From the NCBI RefSeq assembly GCF_000698575.1, contig NZ_JFHD01000004.1:186001-250000 (forward strand): DNA of 64,000 bases, read 5' to 3'. Both the position numbers and the translations under genes were made by a program. Of this stretch, positions 19,551-26,569 are shown one piece after another. The DNA comes from Caballeronia zhejiangensis. GTDB taxonomy: Bacteria > Pseudomonadota > Gammaproteobacteria > Burkholderiales > Burkholderiaceae. Positions within the stretch are counted from its first letter, which is position 1; the number at the start of each line of letters is the position of its first letter. Below the pieces are notes generated by a model. It had not been told where the DNA came from and searched no databases. It saw nothing but the letters and a program-made list of their open reading frames with translations.

Positions 19551-20648
19551 ATGACAAACCACAGAAAACCTGGCCATTGCTTGCGTGACCGTTTCCGCCT
19601 CGTCAATATCTCGGCGGCCGTCGTTGCCGTCGCCACCAGTCTGATGCTCGCGGCATGCGGCGGCGGCGGCGAAGGCGCCGTCGAGGCCGCCACGGCGAAA
19701 GCCACCGATATGCCGGAGGCGACCGCAAAGGCGGCCACCACGGCTTCAATCTTTTACGGCATGAACGGTCACATTACCAACGGCGGCGCCTATGACAACA
19801 CGCCCTACGCGACACAGCTCTCGCAGCTCCAAGACCTTGGCGTAAAGATTTTCCGCAACGACGTGTACAACTTGGCATCCGCCAAAGTGCTCGCTACCGT
19901 TGCCAAACAGTTTGCGGCAGGAGGGGTTCAGGTGTATCCGGTGATGCTGCTCGGGCTGGGTTTTGACAGCGAGGAAGCGGCTTACAATGCGGGCTTCGTA
20001 ATGGGTCAGCAAACGGCACAGACCTATAAGTACACGTACTACGAAGTCGCCAACGAATTGGATTCTGCCGCGCTGGCTGGAAACTACGACGGCAACATCT
20101 GGTGGCAATACAGCAATCGGCCGTTCACGATCGCGCGCGGCGTGATCCGTGGCATGATCGCGGGTGTGAAGTCGGTCGACAGTTCCGCGAAGATTATCGT
20201 CGATGGCACATGGAAGCACATTGCGTTTTTTCAGATGCTTCTCGACGGCTCACAGCCCGACGGAACACACGGTCACCCGACCGTCAGCTGGGACATCACC
20301 GCATGGCACTGGTACTCCGACCAGGGCGACATGACGAATGCGTGCGGGGGCACGGGGTGTCACGACATTCTCGGTATCATCAGTTCCTTTGGCAGGCCCG
20401 TCTGGATCAACGAGTTCGGCGTGCGTCCGGAATATGGCGCGAATGACACTATCGCTTCTTACCTGACCGGTAACCTGATGATGCAGCAGTACTACACCCA
20501 GGCGTCGAAGTACAACATCCAGTCGATTCAAGGTTTCGAGTTGTACGACTCCCAGGAAGGCAACTACGGCATGCTGCAAAGCGATGGCAAGACGAAGAAG
20601 GCCTCGTACATGGCAGTCAAGAATTTCATTGCGAGCCACCCGAAGTAA
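19551..20648 (+). CDS. Secreted lipoprotein with a clan-A glycoside-hydrolase-like TIM barrel
   Basis: A 365-residue predicted lipoprotein. A basic N-terminus and hydrophobic stretch end in the lipobox LMLAAC, followed by a Gly/Ala-rich linker to about residue 65. The mature part has hallmarks of clan-A glycosidases: YYEVANELD with a likely acid/base Glu in an NE pair, and VWINEFGV with a likely nucleophile Glu near the end of the barrel. GMNGHITNGG at the start of the domain and ITAWHWYSD in the middle also fit GH5/GH39-like or PslG-like proteins. The substrate is probably a glycan at the cell surface and cannot be named. ATG 19551 lacks a strong ribosome site, and TTG 19539 is an in-frame alternative. 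Confidence 0.8.
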   Translation: MTNHRKPGHCLRDRFRLVNISAAVVAVATSLMLAACGGGGEGAVEAATAKATDMPEATAKAATTASIFYGMNGHITNGGAYDNTPYATQLSQLQDLGVKIFRNDVYNLASAKVLATVAKQFAAGGVQVYPVMLLGLGFDSEEAAYNAGFVMGQQTAQTYKYTYYEVANELDSAALAGNYDGNIWWQYSNRPFTIARGVIRGMIAGVKSVDSSAKIIVDGTWKHIAFFQMLLDGSQPDGTHGHPTVSWDITAWHWYSDQGDMTNACGGTGCHDILGIISSFGRPVWINEFGVRPEYGANDTIASYLTGNLMMQQYYTQASKYNIQSIQGFELYDSQEGNYGMLQSDGKTKKASYMAVKNFIASHPK

Positions 20649-21348
20649 TAAGCGGCAGGGCGGTCGCCAGCTGAAATTCGCCGCGTCGGGGCTTTCGATG
20701 ACGCGGTCATCGAAAAACCCGGCGAACAAGGGAATCGCTCACTTCGAAAGATATTCGATTCCCTCGGATCCTCCACCGACTAATAACGACTTGAGTTGGC
20801 CGGCTAAGACCGTCTAGCACGACCTCTCGATCTTTCGCCAAGGCAACCATCGGTCCCGCGCTTACGAACCGGCGACAACAACCTCGGGACATCCCACTGT
20901 CGAGGCGTCTGCGGTCTCAACAACATTCCCCGAGTGGGCAAGGACGTCTGGCGCACAAGTGCCCCTCAGCCCCCTTTGCGGTATCACCGATTCCACTCAA
21001 GAACTGCCGATGCGACCGGAAGAATTTCGCAGACTCGTGCAAGCGCGCTCACCACGGGCTTAGCGCCGCAGCGGTCCACGCGCCGTTTCCATCACTTCCC
21101 GACCGTCGGGCCTCGGCTCGGCGAGCAGGAATCGCCTATGCCGCGAAATACTGGTTTTCCCGTATTAACTCGTCTCGTCAAATTGCCGTTATCCGCTGCA
21201 AGCAACAGGTCATAACGGCACGCAAGAGCGCCAACGTTTGCGTGACCAGGCGTTTCGAGCAGCCGTACATGGCGCTTTGATGCGTCGCATAGCCCGAATT
21301 GGGATTGCAGAAGCCGGTCCGAATCGATGCGCCGGACTTGGCAAAAAG
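20649..21348. other. Gene-poor stretch downstream of the glycosidase-like gene
   Basis: About 700 bases with no convincing coding sequence. The only clear structure is the palindrome at 20693-20715. Short open frames here have no ribosome sites or recognisable families. Confidence 0.45.
20693..20715. repeat. Perfect 10-bp inverted repeat
   Basis: TTTCGATGAC and GTCATCGAAA flank the loop GCG, about 45 bases after the glycosidase stop. Neither strand has a T-run after it. It could be a factor-independent hairpin that slows transcription or stabilises the mRNA 3' end, or a protein-binding palindrome. Confidence 0.5.
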
Positions 21349-21468
21349 ATGACTGATTCGATGAGAAAAGTACCGCTTTCCGATGCAGACGCTACCTCGG
21401 TAGTACGTTCGGGGACGCGGTTTCAGTTCATGCACATGGCAGGAGGCTGGGGTGATCCTCGAAAATGA
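21349..21468 (+). CDS. Possible 39-residue small protein
   Basis: An open frame from ATG 21349 encodes a short polar peptide that includes PLSDADATSVV and ends MHMAGGWGDPRK. Its end overlaps the next small gene by 17 bases, so the two could be coupled. The ribosome site is weak. No family is recognised. Confidence 0.25.
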   Translation: MTDSMRKVPLSDADATSVVRSGTRFQFMHMAGGWGDPRK

Positions 21469-21706
21469 AATTCGGCAACTTGAACGGTCCGTCAACACCC
21501 TGATATGCCGACCCACATTGATCCGCCGTGAATACTGGGCTGCTCAGACGGAAAAGCTTCTGGTGTTTCCGGGACTGTCCGCCCGCGATCGCCGTCGCTT
21601 GATCGCGTTACTGGATCTTCTTGGAATTTCAACCCGCGAAGAAGTCGCTCCGTTAGGCCCGCCGTCGATGGTCTTCAGTATGTCCGGAGAGCCGACTGCG
21701 ACGTGA
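21452..21706 (+). CDS. Small hypothetical protein (84 residues)
   Basis: GTG 21452 is preceded by a strong AGGAGG site at a proper distance, the main argument that it is real. The product is helical and charged, with an Arg-rich middle (SARDRRRLIALLDLLGIS) and no membrane segment or signal peptide. No known domain is recognised. A fragment of a histidine-kinase gene begins about 30 bases downstream on the same strand, so this small gene lies at a recombination scar. Confidence 0.45.
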   Translation: MILENEIRQLERSVNTLICRPTLIRREYWAAQTEKLLVFPGLSARDRRRLIALLDLLGISTREEVAPLGPPSMVFSMSGEPTAT

Positions 21707-21734
21707 TTGATCCGCTTGCACCCTCTTCCGGTCT

Positions 21735-21823
21735 CTCAACGAAACGACAAGACGGACAATTCTCCTGAGCTGCCCGTGTTATGCCGATTGCGGGTGTTCA
21801 TCATTGGCGATGATCCCGGACGT
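21735..21823 (+). pseudogene. Fragment of a hybrid histidine-kinase gene (linker and receiver start)
   Basis: The bases translate to QRNDKTDNSPELPV...RLRVFIIGDDPG. They match, at DNA and protein level, the linker and first receiver strand of the intact kinase at 28295-28380 (QRNDKTDNSLELPV...RLRVLIVDDNPD). The key acidic pair of the receiver is damaged (IGDDP instead of VDDNP). The fragment has no flanking kinase or receiver body. It overlaps, antisense, the last 15 codons of the GGDEF-EAL gene. Confidence 0.75.
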
Positions 21824-23713
21824 ACCTGTCTGTTGCGCCAATGCATGCTCTCGTAGAAGGGCACGAAATCTGTCGATCGACATGGGCGTGCCGGTGAAAT
21901 AACCTTGGACGACGTCGCATCCCGCTTCCATCAGCCACGCGAGCTGTTTCGCGTCTTCCACCCCCTCGGCAACCGCGTCAAGCCCGAAGCTATGAGCCAT
22001 CGACAGGATCGCCGTCACGATGGGCTGTCCATGTTCTGGAAGCCTTTCGATGAATGAACGGTCGATCTTGATCGTATTGACAGGGAAGGCATGCAGATAC
22101 GACAGCGACGAATACCCTGTGCCGAAGTCATCGATGGATAACAGCACACCCGCAGTGCGCAGACGATTCATCACGTCGAGCGCCGTCTCGCGGTTGGCAA
22201 TGAGGTGGCTCTCGGTAAGCTCGAGCTCGAGCAGCCCGGGTGCGAGGCCGCTCGCCGCGAGCGCCGCGAGGACGTCGTCGACAAAGGCCGGATGCCGCAA
22301 CTGCCGCGCCGACACGTTCACCGCAACGCGAACGCTCACGTTCTGATGGTCGGCGCACCACGTCGCCGCTGCAACGCACGCGCGCTGCAGCACCGAACGC
22401 CCGAGCCGCACGATCAGATCGCTGTTCTCTGCGATCGGAATGAACTCTGCCGGCGATACGACGCCTTCGTCCCTATGCGTCCACCGCGTCAGCGCTTCTG
22501 CACCGACGAGCGAACCGTTGCGGCAGTCGAACTGCGGTTGATAGACGAGATCGAGCGCACCGCCGTCGACGGCCTTGCGCAATTCCGCTTCGAGATACGC
22601 ACGGCGATGCGCTGCATTCATCAGTTCACGAGAGAATCCCACGACCATGTTCTTGCCGCGCGTTTTCGCTTCGTATAACGCGATGTCCGCGCTGGCGACA
22701 AGGCTTCCGCTGTCGTGCCCGGCCTCCGGAAAGCTCGCATAGCCGATGCTCGCCGTCACGCTGATCTCGTCGCCGTCGATTATCGCGGGCTGGCAGAGCG
22801 CGTGTCCGACTTCATTCGCGACTTCCTCAACCGCGCTCCGTTTCCAGGAGCACTCTACCGTTACGGCGAATTCGTCGCCGCCCATCCGGCTCACGATCCC
22901 ACGACCGCGCACGGCACTCGTCAGCACGCGCGCCACATGCTGCAGCAGTTCGTCGCCGGCCCCGTGACCGAGCGTGTCGTTCACCGTCTTGAAGTCATCG
23001 AGATCGATCAGCACGAGACCAAGATGGCGATGCGGGTCCTTTGCCGCCCCGAGCCGCGCCTCCAGCGTTTCATAGAACGTACGCCGGTTCGACAGGCTCG
23101 TGAGCGGGTCCGTGCGCGCCAGGTGCTCCAACTCGCGTTCCGCTTCCGTCACTCGTCGCCGCATCCGGCGCATGACGAGTGTCGAAACCCAGAGCGCACC
23201 CAGACACGCGACGCCGAGAAAGCACGCATATTGCAGGAGTTGTCGACGCACCAGGTCGCTCGTTGCTACGAGCACCACATGTCCCAGCTTGTGGCCTTTA
23301 TGCTCGATCGTCGCGCGCACGTAGACGTCACCGAGCGAGAGTGTCGTGCGATGCTCCGTCGACGCGAGCGTACCCTCGTCGATGTGCTCCGCGCTAATTC
23401 CTGCGCGCGCGTAGCGAGTGAAGATCCGGTTGTCGTCGCGATATACGCTGACACTCTCGACGTAGGGAACGCGGCGCAGCGATCGCAAGACGTCTGTCAT
23501 CGACGCTTCGTCATCGAACATCAACGATGCGCTGACGTTCTCTGCGATGACGGACGCTTGCAGCGACGCATCGTCATAGAGAGCGCTGCGGAATGCCACC
23601 GCCTGGTACACGAGAAGCACGATGCTCGCGACCACCAGCGCAATGCCGACGCTCACGAGATTCGCGTGCACCGTCAGACGCTCGGCGCTCCGACTGCTGC
23701 TCCGCATGGTCAT
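21779..23713 (-). CDS. Membrane GGDEF-EAL protein with CHASE8-like periplasmic domain
   Basis: A 644-residue dual cyclic-di-GMP protein. It has membrane segment 1 (about 21-43), a periplasmic domain to about 150, membrane segment 2 (about 160-180), a HAMP-like joint, GGDEF (about 198-360) and EAL (about 375-630). The cyclase motif MGGDEF is intact. The upstream inhibitory RxxD site is absent (RGRG). EAL residues are present: EALTRW, NVSARQ, ELTES, DDFGTGYSS, KIDRSF and QGY, so hydrolysis is also plausible. GGAG precedes ATG 23713, which overlaps the stop of the YfiR gene. The layout is that of YfiN/TpbB with an added EAL domain. The last residues (after about 629) are read antisense from a kinase-gene fragment and are not native to the family. 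Confidence 0.95.
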   Translation of the reverse strand: MTMRSSSRSAERLTVHANLVSVGIALVVASIVLLVYQAVAFRSALYDDASLQASVIAENVSASLMFDDEASMTDVLRSLRRVPYVESVSVYRDDNRIFTRYARAGISAEHIDEGTLASTEHRTTLSLGDVYVRATIEHKGHKLGHVVLVATSDLVRRQLLQYACFLGVACLGALWVSTLVMRRMRRRVTEAERELEHLARTDPLTSLSNRRTFYETLEARLGAAKDPHRHLGLVLIDLDDFKTVNDTLGHGAGDELLQHVARVLTSAVRGRGIVSRMGGDEFAVTVECSWKRSAVEEVANEVGHALCQPAIIDGDEISVTASIGYASFPEAGHDSGSLVASADIALYEAKTRGKNMVVGFSRELMNAAHRRAYLEAELRKAVDGGALDLVYQPQFDCRNGSLVGAEALTRWTHRDEGVVSPAEFIPIAENSDLIVRLGRSVLQRACVAAATWCADHQNVSVRVAVNVSARQLRHPAFVDDVLAALAASGLAPGLLELELTESHLIANRETALDVMNRLRTAGVLLSIDDFGTGYSSLSYLHAFPVNTIKIDRSFIERLPEHGQPIVTAILSMAHSFGLDAVAEGVEDAKQLAWLMEAGCDVVQGYFTGTPMSIDRFRALLREHALAQQTGTSGIIANDEHPQSA

Positions 23714-24231
23714 TTGAGTCTCCTTGCAAGCCGCAGCAGTTTCGAGCTAAGAACCAGCTTTCGGCGTAAGGCCTCGGTGTTGCTGATGTCGAAGCGCAAA
23801 TGTTCGTCCTCCGCGATCAGCTTGATGACCGCCTCACCGGGTGCGGTCGCGCCGGCGCCAGCGATGACGAGCACTGCATCGTCCGACCGCAATGCCTCGC
23901 GCATCTCCGCGCTCGTGCTGTCGCCGTCGTCCAGGGCAAGCACGTCGCATTCGCCGGCCCCCTTGCTGCCCACGGTCATAAAACGCCACACGCGCGCACC
24001 CACCAGCCGCCCATTGAGTCCAGCCAGCGCGTCGCGCAGCGAACTGCGCTCGCTCGCACAGACGCGCAATTCGGCGCCGCGAGCGCGTTCAGCGGGCCAT
24101 TGCGTGAATTGCGTGAAGTTGAAGATGTAGGCGCTCTCGAGCTTTGGCAGATCTACCTGCGCGTGCGCACACCATGCCGCGAGCGAACCGGCCGTGCACA
24201 AACAGAGCGCTATGCCTCGACGGATCCACAT
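23710..24231 (-). CDS. YfiR-family periplasmic regulator (DUF4154)
   Basis: A 173-residue exported protein with a signal peptide (cleavage likely after AWCAHA) and the YfiR/DUF4154 pattern: KLESAYIFNFTQFTQWP near the mature N-terminus, two central Cys segments and the C-terminal FDISNTEALRRKLVLSSKLLRLA. In Pseudomonas, YfiR binds the periplasmic domain of the cyclase YfiN and holds it inactive until redox or envelope stress. Here it sits between a TonB receptor and a GGDEF-EAL protein with coupled starts and stops, so the same control is inferred. Confidence 0.92.
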   Translation of the reverse strand: MWIRRGIALCLCTAGSLAAWCAHAQVDLPKLESAYIFNFTQFTQWPAERARGAELRVCASERSSLRDALAGLNGRLVGARVWRFMTVGSKGAGECDVLALDDGDSTSAEMREALRSDDAVLVIAGAGATAPGEAVIKLIAEDEHLRFDISNTEALRRKLVLSSKLLRLARRLK

Positions 24232-24233
24232 CT

Positions 24234-26297
24234 TCAGAACCCGTAGACCATTTTCGCCAGCAGCGTGCGGCTCTGCTGCACGATGACGTTCTGAGCGAAG
24301 CCGGGGCCGGCCGGATCCGCATATCGGCGGTCGAAGACGTTATAAACCGACAGCGACACATCTGCCGGCGCAATAAGTTTCCGGCTGTGGAGCGACACGT
24401 TGACGACGCAGTAGCCCCCCGCCGAACCCGCTTGTGCGAGCCGCGACGACAGACACTGCGCTTCGGAACCTGCGCGCGCCGACATGGCAAACAGCGGGAC
24501 GCTCACGTTGACCTTGGCCATGTGGCGCGGCGAGTTTTGAAGCGCGCCGCCCGACACGGAATCGCGCGAGAACTGATAGGCGTAACTGGCCCGCGCGCGC
24601 ACGCCCGAGGCAAACTGCTGCTGCCATGAGAGTTCCGCGCCGCGTGCCTGCGCGCGATCGACGTTGCGAAACACATAGAGACCCGAATCCGGGTCGATGG
24701 ACTCGGTGATGAGGTCCCGAAGCGAGTAACGGAACAACGAGAGGGTCACGCGTCCCGTGCCGCCCAATGCACGCTCGTAGACGAACTCCTGCGTGCCGAT
24801 ACGTTCCGACTTCAACCAGGGGTTCGCAAGCTGCCCGCCTTCGCCGGGAATTGCGTAATACATCTCGTAGGCATTCGGCGCGCGATATGCGGTGCCGTAG
24901 ACGAGCTTGAACGTATCGCTTGCGGTCGGCCGCCAGATCAACGCGATACGGGGACTGAAATTACCGCCGATGCGCGTCTCGCTATCGAAGCGGCCGCCGA
25001 TGTCGAGCGTCAGCGGCTCGGCGAGTTTGATTTCGTCATCGACATACACGCCGACGCGCTGACTGACGCGATGGTCGTCGAGCAGGCGCTCATACGGCCC
25101 AACGTTGTAGTTCCACTGGTCGCGTGCCGTGTTTATCGTGTAATCGACGCCGGCCACGATGCGATTGCGCGGCACCGTGCGCACGGTCGCATGCACATCG
25201 CCGCCGTACCACACGGCATGATCGCCATCGACGTTGCTGATGCCCGGCGCGGGGGAGACGAGCTGACGGCTCGTGTAGTCGTAACGCCCCGAATAAAGCT
25301 CATAGTCGATCGCAATGTCGTTGCGCAAATGATGCGTGTACGTGGCATCCACGAAGGAATGCGTGTCCGTTACGCTGAAGGGTGCGTTGAAGACAGCGTC
25401 GTAAGGCGCGCCCGGAACGTCCTTCGTGCGGTTGCCGTAGCCCGCGCTGATGCGCAAGCCGCCGATGCCGAACTTCGCGAACAACTTCTGGTTGCGCTCG
25501 CCATCGAGTCCGTTTGCTACGCCGTTGTTGTTGTCCGGCGTATCGAACTCGGGAAAAAAGAGGTCTTGGCCGTGGCGCTCGTAGGCCGTCGCGGACAGCA
25601 CGAGGTCCGCGCCGTGCGCGCCATGCCAACCATACGTCGCTCGAGCTTGTTTCTCACCGAAGCTGCCGACAGCGCCGGCGAGTTGAACGCCACCGATCTC
25701 GCTGCCCTTCTTTGTGATTACGTTGATGGTGCCAAGCAACGCATTGGAACCATACACGGCCGAGCCGGGGCCGGGTATGTATTCGATACGCTCGACGAGA
25801 TCCATGTCGATCGGAAAGTCCGAGCCGACGGGCGCCTGATCATAGACTCCGTCGTTCAAACGCATTCCGTCGACGAGCAGCAGGAAGCGGCTGTTGTAAT
25901 CACCCGGGCGCTGGAAACCGCGCGCGCCGAGATACGAGTACATGCGATCGGAGGTGATATACAGTCCGGGCAGCGTTGCAAGCGCATCGGCCAGCGTGCG
26001 CCAGCCGTAGTCGCGTATGTCACGGGCGGTCAGAACGATGACGGCGGCAGGCGCGCTCGCCGCGGACTGTGCGACCCGCGTCGCACCACTCACGGTCATG
26101 CTCATCAGCGACTCGAGCGGCATCGAAGCCAGGTCTTCGTTCTCCGGTTGGAGCGATGCGCGCGCGAGCGACGGAGCGGTAGCCGCACACGCGGGCGTCA
26201 CGCACGCGCCGACGAACGCGGCCATGAACAGTCCGGCGACAAAGTGCAGCGGTGCATCAGCGGAACAAAGACTTGGCGGCTGGGTGAAGATCGACAT
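24234..26297 (-). CDS. TonB-dependent outer-membrane receptor, first gene of a c-di-GMP operon
   Basis: About 687 residues from the ATG at 26297, chosen because it gives a good signal sequence (hydrophobic stretch ending VTPACA before ATAPS). The frame stays open to 26513 with in-frame ATGs at 26345 and 26375, and no start has a strong ribosome site. The plug domain (about residues 60-185) contains SAPAAVIVLTARDIRDYGWRT and AVYGSNALLGTINVITKKG. A 22-strand barrel follows, ending in Phe (KMVYGF). The ligand is not obvious; vitamin B12-, siderophore- or sugar-type receptors share this pattern. Its stop is two bases from the YfiR start. In such operons the receptor may report ligand binding to YfiR and the cyclase. 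Confidence 0.93.
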   Translation of the reverse strand: MSIFTQPPSLCSADAPLHFVAGLFMAAFVGACVTPACAATAPSLARASLQPENEDLASMPLESLMSMTVSGATRVAQSAASAPAAVIVLTARDIRDYGWRTLADALATLPGLYITSDRMYSYLGARGFQRPGDYNSRFLLLVDGMRLNDGVYDQAPVGSDFPIDMDLVERIEYIPGPGSAVYGSNALLGTINVITKKGSEIGGVQLAGAVGSFGEKQARATYGWHGAHGADLVLSATAYERHGQDLFFPEFDTPDNNNGVANGLDGERNQKLFAKFGIGGLRISAGYGNRTKDVPGAPYDAVFNAPFSVTDTHSFVDATYTHHLRNDIAIDYELYSGRYDYTSRQLVSPAPGISNVDGDHAVWYGGDVHATVRTVPRNRIVAGVDYTINTARDQWNYNVGPYERLLDDHRVSQRVGVYVDDEIKLAEPLTLDIGGRFDSETRIGGNFSPRIALIWRPTASDTFKLVYGTAYRAPNAYEMYYAIPGEGGQLANPWLKSERIGTQEFVYERALGGTGRVTLSLFRYSLRDLITESIDPDSGLYVFRNVDRAQARGAELSWQQQFASGVRARASYAYQFSRDSVSGGALQNSPRHMAKVNVSVPLFAMSARAGSEAQCLSSRLAQAGSAGGYCVVNVSLHSRKLIAPADVSLSVYNVFDRRYADPAGPGFAQNVIVQQSRTLLAKMVYGF

Positions 26298-26569
26298 CTG
26301 TACGGCATGTTCTAATGAATTCGAGGGTTCTTTTCTTATCGGCATCCGCACCCGGCCGCTTGAGTCGGACTCCATGCGTCGGCGCGCTTCAGCGGCCGCG
26401 TGTCGGTAATACTTTCGCGGCACCCCGCACCGCGCTGTGTGCTGGCGTGAGCGCACGCCAGCGCCGTCGTCTGATCGCTTACCCTGAAGCATGGCGGCAC
26501 GGATGTTGCGCAACTGCCTTCTCCATCCTCCGGAGAATTCAAGGCGTCTCCTGCCGCGCCTCCGTCCCC
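26298..26569. promoter_or_regulatory. Divergent promoter region between TonB receptor and kinase genes
   Basis: About 270 bases between two divergent starts. Both operons must be driven from here. No clear -35/-10 pair or operator could be picked out by eye. The two reading frames extend into each other's upstream DNA, so either start could be longer. Confidence 0.4.

Noticed and set aside
22715..24130. 471-codon rightward frame opposite the GGDEF-EAL and YfiR genes
   Set aside because: Arg/His-rich antisense shadow with no domain, while both leftward genes have intact family motifs and coupled starts.
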